Positions 9,700 through 19,879 are shown, numbered from the stretch's first letter. The stretch: DNA of 31,715 bases from Chara braunii (GCA_003427395.1 BFEA01000610.1:1-31715), one strand, 5' to 3'. The notes: generated by a model from the sequence alone, not told the origin. Program-made: numbers and translations.

Positions 9700-10186
9700 T
9701 GTCAGGCGGTCACAAGTAGTGCGCCGCCTGAAATCTACGGGTTTAGGGACTTAGGCTCAAAGACAAGTCCGTGTAATGACGGTACTCTGGTTTGACCAGG
9801 CAACAAAAATTAGGGGTACCCCGAGTATCCCTAAGATTAGATATCACGACCATTGAGACTAACTCTCGAAATTGATAAGAAGGACTACCTCTTCTACCGC
9901 GGCTGCGTCTATCTCAATGCCGCTGTCTTTAGCTTGTCTCCGGGACGGCCGCCTACTGAACAACAAGATGAAGATAGGCTTAGGCGTGGTTCTTTTACGC
10001 CCCACAACTGGCGCAGAAGCGGGGCCTCGGATATCATCAATTTTGGTATCAAAATTAGAAAAAGTGAACATGAATTAAAAACAAAAGAAGAAAAGAGAAA
10101 AATGGAATATTCATTAATTTATTCAAAATCTTTGATATTTGATTTTTAATGGGACCGCCCTCAATTATTGGAATTTCTGACAATAG
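9700..10186 (+). repeat. LTR-like arm, right copy (probable 5' LTR of the plus-strand element)
   Basis: It starts TGTCAGGCGGTCACAAGTAG at 9700 and is an inverted copy of the arm ending at 1044. The first 140 bases match at about 80% by eye. Later stretches match more weakly, for example AATTTCTGACAATAG just before the gap against the reverse complement of about 421-440. The first 32 bases can fold: CAGGCGG pairs with CCGCCTG across a 14-base loop. The arm lies on the same strand as, and upstream of, the gag frame at 11410, so it is best read as a 5' LTR. No matching 3' LTR is seen after 17013. Confidence 0.55.
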
Positions 10187-10616
10187 NNNNNNNNNNNNNN
10201 NNNNNNNNNNNNNNNNNNNNNNNNNNNNNNNNNNNNNNNNNNNNNNNNNNNNNNNNNNNNNNNNNNNNNNNNNNNNNNNNNNNNNNNNNNNNNNNNNNNN
10301 NNNNNNNNNNNNNNNNNNNNNNNNNNNNNNNNNNNNNNNNNNNNNNNNNNNNNNNNNNNNNNNNNNNNNNNNNNNNNNNNNNNNNNNNNNNNNNNNNNNN
10401 NNNNNNNNNNNNNNNNNNNNNNNNNNNNNNNNNNNNNNNNNNNNNNNNNNNNNNNNNNNNNNNNNNNNNNNNNNNNNNNNNNNNNNNNNNNNNNNNNNNN
10501 NNNNNNNNNNNNNNNNNNNNNNNNNNNNNNNNNNNNNNNNNNNNNNNNNNNNNNNNNNNNNNNNNNNNNNNNNNNNNNNNNNNNNNNNNNNNNNNNNNNN
10601 NNNNNNNNNNNNNNNN
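10187..10616. other. Assembly gap (430 N)
   Basis: An unbroken run of N lies inside the right LTR-like arm. Open frames crossing it are artefacts. Confidence 0.99.
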
Positions 10617-10987
10617 GTGGGATGGATGCCTGGCGCGGGATTACCACCGGTGCTATTTTGCCTGGGCTTCATTGCTTGGGTGTTACCGCTGGGTCGATTC
10701 GGGCACGGTACTCTGGTTCGGGACAGGCTCGGTATTAGTACAACGCATTGTTGCACGGTACAGCACCCGACACCGAGCGGTATGATAATAGTGCAGGCGG
10801 CGGTAAATCAGAGCGTTTCTTCGGAACCGGCATTTGGAACGCTTCCTGGAACGGCACTAGTATGGGACTATTATCGCAACGGCATTGGCATGGGCGCTAA
10901 TGCAGATTGGCACAACTATTGGCTCGGCATCGACACAAACTGGAACAGTATTGGACTATTCGACCTTGGTATTTGATGGTCCGGCGC
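10617..10987 (+). other. Probable continuation of the right arm / 5' leader
   Basis: Short stretches resemble the reverse complement of 150-350, for example GATTACC-ACCGGT-GCT and ATTAGTAC-AAC-GCATTGTTG against the left arm. The arm therefore probably resumes after the gap with high divergence. A long open frame here has low-complexity Gly/Trp/Asn composition and is not convincing as protein. A string close to a Met-tRNA primer-binding site (GGTAAATCAGAGC, 10802-10814) has one extra base and is only suggestive. Confidence 0.35.
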
Positions 10988-11333
10988 TCTGATTTGTTTC
11001 AGGGCTGCTGCAGTTCACAGTTCGCTGCATTTTCCCTACAAGATAGAGCGCTCCATATCCCTGGAGGAGAAGCACGCACCTGGGAAGGTGTATGTCCTTG
11101 TAGTGAAGTTCCTTGATACTGGTGAATACGATATCCGTCCCTATGTTCCCTCATTGAGAGAGAAAGGGACAGATCGTGAGTTTCTTCGAAGTTGGATTAG
11201 TAATATAGTTAACCAAGAAAATAGAGAATTAGAGAGAAAAGAGACAAGAGTAGTTAGTGACTTAACACCGATTGTGTTTGATAGGTTTCCCGAGCCCCAT
11301 CTGCCAGAAAGTTTTACTGACGGCAGAAACTAA
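10988..11333 (+). pseudogene. Short ORF upstream of gag in the plus-strand element
   Basis: The frame is open from about 10988 to a TAA at 11331-11333, about 110 codons. It has protein-like composition: FPYKIERSISLEEKH, then GKVYVLVVKFLDTGEYD, then REFLRSWISNIVNQENREL. A strand motif Y-V-L-V-V followed by a charged helix loosely resembles blocks in the regions at 7.6-8.5 kb and 30.2-30.8 kb. The start is not clear and no ATG is well placed. It ends 76 bases before the gag ATG at 11410. Function unknown; it could be an upstream ORF or an N-terminal gag extension. Confidence 0.4.
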
Positions 11334-11409
11334 GAATGAATTTTAAACGCAATCCTAAGAGAGAAAAGGTTCAGGAAGAACTAAGAGTATAATCAATAAA
11401 CTAAACAGG

Positions 11410-12345
11410 ATGGTCAAAGGACCGAATGCACGACAGAGCCGTGCTAGTTCCTCTGATGGGGATGAAGAAGTGACCACTACCGTGGTTCTTTGAGAAATGT
11501 TGAAACGAATAGAGGCCATGAAGATCGGGATGGACACTATGAATGTCCGTCTAGATCTTCCAAGGGCTAAGGTACCTCCAGAGAACATACCCTACTTTGA
11601 TGGAACCAAGGTTAGAGAGTTCCTGGAAGACTGTGATGTCTTCGGTATGAGTCATGGTTGGTCGGATAAAGAGAATTTGAAAGCTCTGCTAGCCTATGTT
11701 AAACCAAAGATGAGGGTGTCGGTAACAAAAACGACACAAGGGTTGACAACATGGGCGGAAGTTAGACAAAAGATGTTAGAGGAGTATGCAAAATATGACG
11801 TCCCAACAACCATGCAAAATTTGTTGGATGTACGACGCTCCAAGTATGCTACCCTCGATCAATTCCAGGAGGATTTTGAGAAGGTTGCGCGGAGAGTACC
11901 CTTCCTGGACGAGGCCCAAAAATGTCATGTCTTACTGACTAACTTCGCAGAGGATGAAAGAAAGAGTGTGGTAAGCCACGCTACCCATTACCCTCTAAAG
12001 TGGGATGAAGTGGTTGAGATGGTCCGAGAGCTACCTTTGGTGTCAAATCGGAAATGGTCTCTGAAACAGATGAAAGCAATCACTAGTGCAAGAGAAGGGA
12101 ATGTTGAGGCAGCTACGGGAGAAAATTTGAAGGTTGAGGAGATCCTTGGTCTTCTTGTTAAGCTTGGTAGCTTCGAGAAGTTTACCCTTCCCGCCCCGGC
12201 AACTCAAGCACTCATTGGAGCCGAAGAAGGTAAGGAAGAAAGAAAGAAGGAGAAGCAAAAGGAAGAGAGTGAGAGTGAGAGTGAGAGCGAGAGTAGTGAC
12301 GACGATGACACTAGGCAAAGGAGAAAGGAAAGAAGGAAGAAATGA
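11410..12345 (+). pseudogene. Ty3/gypsy Gag capsid
   Basis: I place the start at the ATG at 11410. An in-frame TGA at 11491 follows, and the longer open frame runs from 11497 to a TGA at 12343. The capsid signature includes PYFDGTKVREFLEDCD near the start, then WAEVRQKMLEEY, TLDQFQEDFEKVARRVPFL and LLTNFAEDERKSV. The C-terminal part is Lys/Glu/Ser-rich, ending in a Ser-Glu repeat and an Asp tract (about 12265-12310). The frame continues beyond the TGA straight into the zinc knuckle, so both TGAs are likely former CGA codons, though readthrough cannot be excluded by sequence alone. Confidence 0.85.
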
Positions 12346-13200
12346 GAAAAGAAGCGTGATCGGGATTGGAAGAGAGATAATAAGAGCCGAGATTGGCAAA
12401 GGATAGATGGTCCTTTCCGATGTTATTATTGTGACGAGGAAGGCCATACTCTAACCCGGTGTCCGACGTTAGAAAAGGAGCTCGAAGAAGGGATTGTGAA
12501 GAAAAACGCCAATGGGCACATCTGTGATGCCAACTGGAACAAGGTAGATTTCCGAGTGAAAGGAGGAATGCGAGCAGTTATCCTAGAAAAGGCTAATGTC
12601 AATAAGGATAAAAAGAAGAAGGCTAGGGTTAATGTTGTCACTTTTGACGGTCTACTACCTCCGGAGATAGTGGCTCGAGACGACAATCCTGGAAGCCAAA
12701 ACCTGAATGTATCCCATATCTGCCATAGAGAGGTTGAGGAGAAAAAGCGGGAGAAGGCTCAAAGGGAGCCAGACCATCTGATTGATGGGACCAAGGACCT
12801 AGTGAAGGAGGGAAAGGGAAAGGAAGCTGCCGGGAAAAAGAGCAAGGTGGTCTCGAGATCCGAAGCCGAGGAGGGTGTCTCGATAGATGAAGTAGTAAAG
12901 AAACTATTTGAGGAAACCGAGATCACTCTATCCTGGAAAGAGGCAGTAGCCTTGGTGCCAAAGTTTAGAGAAGAACTTAAAAAGATGGTTGAAAGACGGA
13001 AGGTAGAAATCAATAGCCTAAGACTCTTCCCTCAGCATATGGAAAGAGCCCCGCTTGGGACCAAGATGAGGTTTGGCAACATGTCGTGTGGGTACTTAAA
13101 TATCTCTGTAAACGACGTGAAGGTTAGAGCCCTAGTGGACTCTGGGGCCGAGATGGTGCTCATGTCCTCGGCCACGATAGAAAAGTCAATCAACAATTTT
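12346..13200 (+). pseudogene. Nucleocapsid CCHC knuckle and aspartic protease
   Basis: In the gag frame, a zinc knuckle at 12421-12462 reads CYYCDEEGHTLTRC (C-x2-C-x4-H-x4-C). About 210 charged residues follow, then the retropepsin active site VRALVDSGAEMVLM with the canonical DSGA at 13138-13149. The frame breaks at the T run 13197-13200. In the next frame the protease resumes, with the second conserved element DCILGASFL near 13312-13338 and a TAG at 13347-13349. The protease would process the Gag-Pol polyprotein. Its active site is better preserved than in the minus-strand element. Confidence 0.85.
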
Positions 13201-14178
13201 CAAATATAGCTGGATTTCTGCCATTGGAAGGATTCATTGATGATTTGCCTATTCGAATTGGAACTTTACGGGTCGAGATCCTCTGTTTTGTAGTCCCCAA
13301 CTTGGATCATGACTGCATTCTCGGAGCCTCTTTCCTACATAGAATATAGGCTTGTGCGTTCTTTGGTCATGATGGGGCGGCTTGGCTTTCGCTCCAGGAT
13401 CCTAACAATAGTCAAGAACAGGCTTTTGTGATAAGTGACAGGCATCACCCTCGTCATCAGCAACATATTAATTCTCTTAAGCATAGTGAATCTGACAAGT
13501 TGATTGAGGAAGTACGAGCAAAGTTGAAAGAAAGTGGAATAATAGACGAGAAGACAACGATTAGAGTGAATGATATTGGAAAGATGCTCAAGCTCCTGGA
13601 TAAAGAGAAGGAGTTGGGTGATAAGAGAGAGATAAAAGGATTCAAGGAAGCTGTGAGGGCGGCAAAAGCTTGCATGATGCAACTCACCTTCTCTGCAACT
13701 GGGCCTTTTTTAGGAAAATAGTCACCGGGTTCAAGAGGAAGTATAAACGCAAGGGCGTTAAGAAGAATCCGGTGGCAGTCTTGATAGAAAAGGACTATAA
13801 TGAAGCATTAGAGAAGGAAAGAAAGATAATTAAAGGGTTAAGAGAGGCTGCATTAAAAGGAGGAAGGATTACCCTAGAGAGGTTCAAGATAATGAAGGTA
13901 GGAGCCGATGACTTTCTTCTGCCACCTGAGAGGGACTTCATATGTGAACTACGTCAAAAGTACAGTGCGGCCTTTTCCTTTAATGACGAGGAAAGGGGAT
14001 GACTGAACGTTGACATGATCAAGATGGTCAAGATCTGGACCGTTCCTCACACGCCTTGGAACGATAGACCCACGACATACGCTCAAAAGGACGAAAAATA
14101 GATAATGGAGTACATAAACCAGAAAATTGCCTCCAACGTTGCGGAACCGGCTGATGGAGCTTACGCCAATCACTGGTT
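13201..14178 (+). pseudogene. Protease end, protease-RT linker and start of RT
   Basis: Three pieces of one coding sequence lie in shifting frames. 13201-13721 carries the protease end and a Lys/Glu-rich linker (LIEEVRAKLKESGI, KMLKLLDKEKELG). From the T run at 13706-13711 another frame carries KRKYKRKGVKKNP and LEKERKIIKGLRE, then TGA (14000-14002). It reopens with WTVPHTPWNDRPTTYAQK, TAG (14099-14101), and AEPADGAYANHWF, the N-terminal RT segment. A further shift at the T runs 14177-14185 leads into the RT palm frame. The alignment partner in the minus-strand element (IPHVPWND, AEPSDSAYANRWFF) confirms the reading. Confidence 0.8.
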
Positions 14179-15039
14179 TTGTTTTGGAAGCCAGGAGGTG
14201 GCCTGCGCTGGATACAAAACTTGCAAAAGTTGAATTCGGTGACTGTTCGCGATACGGGTAGTTCACCGAACGCGGATCTACTGGCCGAGTCTTTCGCCGG
14301 AAGAAGCATTTACTCCCTAGTAGACTTATACTCTGGCTATGACCAATCCCCCATAGATCTTACTAGTCAACCTATGACCGACATGCACATACCTAGAGGC
14401 CTCATATAAATGTGTGTGGTGCCTCAAGGGTGGACGAATGGGGTCGCGGTCGTCCAGCGAGACATGCTGAAGGTCATGGAGGACATATGTCCAGAGGTCA
14501 CATTCCCATACATCGATGACAATCCGGTTAAAGGACCGAAAGAAAAGGATGAGACCTTAGTGGATGGTCGAGTTAGGCGGTTCGTATGGGAACATGCGCA
14601 GGGAGTAACGAATGTACTAGAAATGTTGTTTAAGTACAATCTAACAGCTAGCGGACAGAAATCACTACTGTTCCAAAGGGAGGTAACGATCTTGGGTTTC
14701 AGGTGCTTCTTGGAAGGGAGAAGCCCCTATCCTAAGAAGGTGGATAAAATCCTGAACTGGCCTATGCCTCTAAGGACGGTTGGGGAAGTAAGGAGCTTCC
14801 TAGGGGTCTGCAGCTTCTGGCGGATCTTCATTCCCAGGTTTGCCAAGATAGTCAAGCCTCTTAGAGAAATGGTGCGACAAGGAGCTAGCTTAGGGTGGTC
14901 TGACCAAAGAGAGAAGGCTGTGCGGACACTTCAAGATAAGTTAAGAGATGGCGGGGTCGTATTAGGAGTACCTTACTTCGACGATGAAAGGGAGAGGCTC
15001 TTCATTATTGAAGCCGACGGCGACCCGATAGCATTATGA
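14179..15039 (+). pseudogene. Ty3/gypsy reverse transcriptase
   Basis: The RT palm contains LRWIQNLQKLNSVTVRDTG, then SLVDLYSGYDQSPIDL, a TAA at 14407-14409, then VPQGWTNGVAVVQRDM and the catalytic YIDD at 14509-14520. The thumb motif follows (EVRSFLGVCSFWRIFIPRF). RNase H begins with FIIEADGDP before a TGA at 15037-15039. At the TAA the related minus-strand element has Gln in the sequence GLIQMMVV, so CAA changed to TAA. Length and motif order match a gypsy RT. It is inactive as assembled because of the stops. Confidence 0.9.
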
Positions 15040-15261
15040 GGAGTGCTCGTGCAGCGAGAAGAGAATGGTAAAGAAAGACCACTTCGATTTGAGAGTCGCA
15101 CTCTTAATTCGGTTGAGAGAGGCTATATTCAGTTTAGGAAGAAGTTTCTGGCAATCTTGCACTGTCTCAGGGTGTTTAGACACTACATGATGGGATGAAG
15201 ATTCATCCTAAGAATGGATTCCACGGCAGTAGTTGGGGTTTTTAAAAGACATCAGCAAGTA
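15040..15261 (+). pseudogene. Ty3/gypsy RNase H
   Basis: This stays in the RT frame. RPLRFESRTLNSVERGY carries the family's conserved Ser-Arg and Glu, followed by QFRKKFLAILHCL. A TGA lies at 15196-15198, where the minus-strand element has Arg (YGRQFIL context), so CGA changed to TGA. Beyond it RFILRMDSTAVVGVF corresponds to the final Asp motif. Connector and integrase follow without a frame change. Confidence 0.85.
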
Positions 15262-17013
15262 GATGCTATGGTCAGTAGGTGGATAGCTCATATATGGACG
15301 TATGACTTTATATTAGAAAAGGTACCTACTGATAAGAATCGAGTTGATGGGCTAAGCCGCGTGGAATGGGGATCAATAGACAATGAATCTTTTGAGGAGA
15401 CACCCTTCGTTGACGAATTCCTTATGGGGGACGATGATGAAGGGCTACCTCCTGCTCTCAATTGTTATACGGCCTTAGCCATGGCAACCAGTAGAGAAGA
15501 CTGTTGGGGTGAAAAGGAAGATCCCTACCTCCATTACCTCTTGATTCAAGAAGATGAGGAAGAAGGGTGGTATAGGATAGTGGAACAGGCCGCTGGTGCA
15601 GCCCATGAGCTGGCTGAGAGTTCAAGAATGGCTGAGCGTCGATTGAACGAGATAGAGGATGCGTCAGAGGATCTGGACCAGAGTAAAGATGATGAGGGAA
15701 GGTTTAGAGCGGAAGAATATGATGGAGAATATAAGAGGATCGGTATGGTGATGAGTAGTAATCACTTGAACGAGTTCTACCATGAGAGAACAAAGAGGAC
15801 CTTTAGACTACGTAGGGGTTACCTTTTTGTGGATGCTAAGGAAGGACTACCGCCACTGAGAGTTATGTGTGGTAGGGAAAGGCAACTAGAGGTGATCGCT
15901 GCACTGCATGAAGGTCTAGCAGGGGGTCATAGGGGTGCTGATGCTACATACTATAAAGTATCTCAACTATATCACTGGGATGGTCTGAGGGATATGGTTA
16001 TGAGATATTGTAAGTCATATGAAGCCTGTCAGAAAAGATCATCTATGAGACTGATTGAACCCCTATACCCCAATGTTCTTGTTGAGCCGGGTAGTACTGT
16101 TCACCTTGATCTAATTACTATGCCACCTGGTAAGGATGGAATGAAATATATACTAAATCAGAGAGATAATATGTCTGGTTATGTTGAAGCAAAAACCATC
16201 CGTAAGAAAACAGCAAAAACAGTGGCAGATTGGATCGAGGAAATCTACCTAAGGTACCCCTTCATACGTGAGTTTGTGGCTGATCAGGGATCGAAATTTA
16301 AGAATGAGATGGTCAGAAAGCTCATGTTCAGACTTAGAGTCGGGGCCTGATTCGTGACACCATATCATCCTCAGGCTAATGCACCAGTGGAAAAAGGTCA
16401 CAAGACTCTAAAGGATGCAATATCAAAATGGTGCCGAGGTGATTCTAAAAGCTGGTCATCCTTCTTGAGAGCAGCTGTCTATGCAGACAAAGTGACTGTC
16501 AAACGGACTATAGGTTATGCACCTGTTACACTCTGGTATGACAGGTATGCTACTTCTCCCATTGAGAACCTGGTTGAGACCTGGACCCATGAGGCATAGA
16601 GAGAGTCATACTCCACAGAGGAGTTGCTGAGACTGAGGATCAGGCAGATCAAGGAGGTGGATGATGCCATAATCGAGGCCACAAAGAGGATGTCAGACAG
16701 CAGGTTATTTGACCAGACACGATGGAACAGCAAGAGGTACATCAGGAAGGAACGACTTCAGGTCGGGGATATTGTACTTCTGCATGATACATCTCTCGAG
16801 ACGCAGTGGACCAAGAGATTGGAGGTCAGGTGGATGGGATCTTTCAGGATCATCAGAGAGGTTGAAGGCAAGGCCTATGAGTTAGCAGAGATAGATGAAA
16901 CAAAATCCCATGGTATAGTATCCGGCTCCCGACTCCAAAAATTCATACTCAAAGATGCAGATTTGATTTCGAGTTCAGGAAAAATGATGGGGCGAGGCCC
17001 GAGAGCCGTCTAG
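15262..17013 (+). pseudogene. Ty3/gypsy integrase with C-terminal domain
   Basis: The connector (DGLSRVEWG) and an acidic spacer are followed by the N-terminal zinc-binding domain (LHEGLAGGHRGADATYYK). Here the first Cys of the final CxxC pair is Tyr (codon TAT at 16018-16020), whereas the minus-strand element has Cys. The catalytic core is complete: Asp at 16108 (HLDLI), Asp at 16282 (VADQGSKF) and Glu at 16390 (APVEKGHK), with 35 residues between the last two, the D,D35E signature. A TGA lies at 16348-16350 within the core and a TAG at 16597-16599. The C-terminal part has GDIVLLHDTS and RWMGSFRII, a GPY/F-like module that binds DNA in this family. It ends at TAG 17011-17013. Confidence 0.9.
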
Positions 17014-17028
17014 CATCAGCCTGGACAT

Positions 17029-17515
17029 GCTGGGTCATGGCCAGTGTGCCCTCAGCATTGGTTGGGACGTGGTCAGTGTGCCGCCAACCGCGGGATCATT
17101 ATGTGTTGGGATATTGACAGTGTTGCCGCCAGGTACAGATGATTTTATGCTGGGACGTGGACAGTGTTGCCGCCAGGTATAGATGATGACGATATGTTGG
17201 CACGTTGACAGTGTGCCGCTAGCTTCAGACGATGATTATATGCTGGGACGTGGACAGTGTTGCCGTCATCTACAGATGACGATATGCTGGGACGTGGACA
17301 GTGTTGCCGCCAGCTATTGATGATGATTATGTGTTGGGATGTGGACAGTGTTGCTGCCAGCTACTGATGATGATGATGCTGGGACATAGACAGATTTGCC
17401 GCCAACTATTGATGATGATTATATGTTGGGACGTGGCCAGGGAGCCGCTAGCTATAGATGATGATTATACGCTGGGACGTGGCCCGTATGCCGCCAGCTG
17501 CAGCCGACAGTCGGC
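17029..17515 (+). repeat. 44-47 bp minisatellite (about 11 units)
   Basis: Units begin GCTGGGACGTGGACAGTGTT or GTTGGGAYGTGGACAGTG, with starts at 17029, 17061, 17105, 17149, 17196, 17242, 17286, 17333, 17378, 17425 and 17471. Each ends with a GATGATGATTATAT-like tail. Copies differ by several bases, with the first and last most divergent. It begins 16 bases after the integrase stop. Tandem repeats in the 3' untranslated part of plant Ty3/gypsy elements are a known source of satellites, which fits this position. Confidence 0.9.
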
Positions 17516-19059
17516 TTGCTATGATTATGGTATGATTTCGGATGCCAGAGCTGGATACGAGCAACCTATGATGGCTCGGCTTAATGGTGGACTCATGTGT
17601 CTGCCGGACCCAGATTGGCCCCAGTTTTATATGAATGTAAGTCAAAATTTTAAATTTCAGTTCATTGCATTGTATCTGGCTTGTCACGTGTCAGTCCTGG
17701 GATATGCCTGGGGGATTGGGAGGCAGTTCTTGGGATTTCAGTCTTGCCTCTTATTGTATTTTATTGATCTGCATGGCATTGTGGAGTGAATGGTTGTGGG
17801 ATAATATGAAAATATGTTTTTTTCCTCTCATAAGTCAGCGCTCAATTGATGGGGCAACCTCCTAGTACGATAGCGTAAGGAGGATTGCCTAGCATCATTT
17901 GACACAAGTTGATTGGTTATTCCTGAAAGAGGGTGGTGCATAACCTAGTGAAGTGTTCCAGTGGCAAGGGACTCAGCATTATCGGATGGGGTTCCTCTCC
18001 AGATGGGCCTTCGCGGTTAGACACTGCCGAGCTCAGAAGGGATGGGTAGTCAGTCATGTGTCACAGTCGATGGAGTGATTTGTCCGATCTTGTGGTCGGG
18101 GCGAAGATCACTCAGCACCGCAGCGGTTTGGAGCTTGTTGCATTCTTCTTGATGGAAGGAGTGTTCTCATTGCAGTCGTCGGGTTCTCGCAACGGTTCAC
18201 TGGCGAGAATCTAACCACAGTGGTGTCCCCTGCGGTGTCAGCACTTATGTCCCTCATGAAGAGGCAGAGAGTTTCAGTTGCGCCACTTGAGCAAGAGATG
18301 ATTCCCTGAAGCAGGTTCTCACAGGTCCAGAGGCTAACTGGGTTGACGGGGCGTCCGAGCCATAGCGGCTGATAGCCTCGAACCCTCGGGTGGTTAGCCG
18401 TTCCCGGCTCACCGCATGGTGACCTGGTCCGCCTGCTGGAAAGGAAGGAGGCATCCTGAGCCTCTCCCAGTCTAAATCCGACAATTGGCTGATCAAGGTG
18501 GTATACTCCTACTATCACTATGATCGGGGTGTCTCTAGGGAGCCGTGTCTCCAGGGGCATTCCCTTGGCATCGGGCCAAGCCAGGTATCCGCTGCCCAGC
18601 TGGCAACAGGGCCATTATGACCTTCTAGCCCACTGTTGCAAAGCTTAATTGTGGACTCGCTTCGACTCACCAGCCGGGTCTGGTCGGTTGTTGGCTGGCT
18701 CCCCGCACAGTTGCATAGAGCCGGACGTTAGTCAAGAAGTCAAGCGAGTAGACAGATGCTCTGATGTCGACTAATGAGCTTTTGATCCATGGGTCTGAAC
18801 TCATCGGAGTGAGGGCTTCATGAAGGGGTGTGCGGCTCCCCGTGAGCTGTTCTTAGCAAGGGCTCAGAGGGTAGTCGGACCGCCATGACTAGGAATGAAG
18901 ACTGACTTTGCTCTGCTTGTCGGGTTGGGTCACCGGAGGAGCCCACTAGGGTGAGTAGGGGTACTCTTGGAAGGCCGAAAGGTAAGACTCTAAGAGTGAG
19001 TGAGGAAGGGGTGTTGGCAATGGTCTTTAGGGGAGACCCTTTTCTCGTATTTTTTTTTG
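17516..19059. other. Unassigned sequence after the minisatellite
   Basis: I see no convincing gene. Open frames on the minus strand (18108-18560, 18818-19063) lack protein-like composition. The stretch could contain the 3' end or a 3' LTR of the plus-strand element, but I find no match to the arm at 9700. A long T run lies at 19051-19059. Confidence 0.5.
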
Positions 19060-19340
19060 GCATGACATGATCTCTGTTTTGCAGGTACCCTACAGCCAGC
19101 CAGATGAAGACAACGGGGTTTGGTATGACCCGACAGTAAGCGGCACAGAGGCAGCAGACAAAGAGAAAGGGGTTTGGTATGTTTCCCCCTTATGATGCAG
19201 CCTTTGGTTAAGATGACCCAGATGATCCTGAGTTCGATGATTAGTCCCATATCCACCCGTGGCTGGACTGTAACTGAGATGTTGATGAGGATTATATTGT
19301 GCCGATGAGATGGACTGATCCGATGAGGTTGAGATGAGCA
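19060..19340 (+). other. Possible 3' exon with splice acceptor
   Basis: A pyrimidine-rich stretch ends TCTGTTTTGCAG at 19072-19083, a good plant-type 3' splice site. Downstream, one frame gives short acidic segments (FPPYDAAFG, then DDPDDPEFDD, then SHIHPWLDCN, then DVDEDYIVPM), each separated by a single stop. They look like the acidic C-terminus of a decayed protein. No partner exon is identified and the family is unknown. Confidence 0.3.
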
Positions 19341-19371
19341 GGCTAGGACTGAGACTTGGATGCTAGGCCGG

Positions 19372-19487
19372 ACCTAATGATAGGGTTTGGTCTAGGATTG
19401 GGTCTGATTGTGATGATGCACGAGATCAAACCTAATGAGAGGTTTGACCTAAGATTGAGACTGATTTCGTAGTGCAAGAAAACGGGA
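19372..19487 (+). repeat. 58-bp direct duplication
   Basis: The sequence beginning ACCTAATGA occurs at 19372 and again at 19430. Both copies continue as a GGTTTG block, a YCTARGATTG block and an ACTGAT block, with scattered differences. There are two copies only. Confidence 0.6.
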
Positions 19488-19879
19488 TTGATAGCATGAT
19501 TGGGCTGCATGCGCGGTCATGATATTTGCGTGCGGTGACTGCACCACGCAAGCTTGATGAGACTAGTCCTTCTTTGATTTTGATGGTGGCTTGGACCAGA
19601 GGTCCATGCCTTATTGAGCAAGCACTCGAGCCCTAGCGGGCGAGCACTTTGATGATTGAGATATGTTTTTATATGATGCCTCTATATATCAGATAACATA
19701 CGAGGCCGCACAGTTCAAGCTGGCATATGAATAATAGCGCAAGTATGAGGCACAAGCGATGGTTGGGCGGCGCAGCTTGACGGGCGACGGGCGGATCTGG
19801 TACACGTGGCAATGGCGGTGGAGCAGGGCGAGGCGGCTATGGCAGGATGGTGAGCTGGCGAGGGTGAGGTAGTACATCA
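19488..19879. other. Unassigned sequence, possibly intronic
   Basis: No supported gene. It lies just downstream, on the minus strand, of the first-exon candidate ending near 19885, so part of it may be an intron. Confidence 0.35.

Larger units (their letters stand above)
9700..17515 (+). mobile_element. Degenerate Ty3/gypsy LTR-retrotransposon, plus strand
   Basis: The element comprises the LTR-like arm, leader, gag, CCHC knuckle, retropepsin, RT (YIDD), RNase H, integrase (D,D35E) and a C-terminal integrase domain, followed directly by a minisatellite. Gag is not the same type as in the minus-strand element, but the pol segments align well, so they are related families. Lesions seen: stops at 11491, 12343, 13347, 14000, 14099, 14407, 15037, 15196, 16348 and 16597, and frameshifts near 13197, 13706 and 14177. 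The 3' LTR is missing or unrecognisable, so the right end is arbitrary. Confidence 0.85.

Noticed and set aside
10149-10976. Long open frames across 10149-10976
   Set aside because: Most of their length is the N gap, and the visible part is low-complexity and lies in the LTR-like arm.
17301-17789. 162-codon plus-strand ORF
   Set aside because: Its first two thirds simply translate the minisatellite (repeated DDDY-like segments), and the rest has no protein character.
18108-18560. 150-codon minus-strand ORF in the unassigned stretch
   Set aside because: Composition is not protein-like, there is no motif, no related frame nearby, and overlapping frames look alike.
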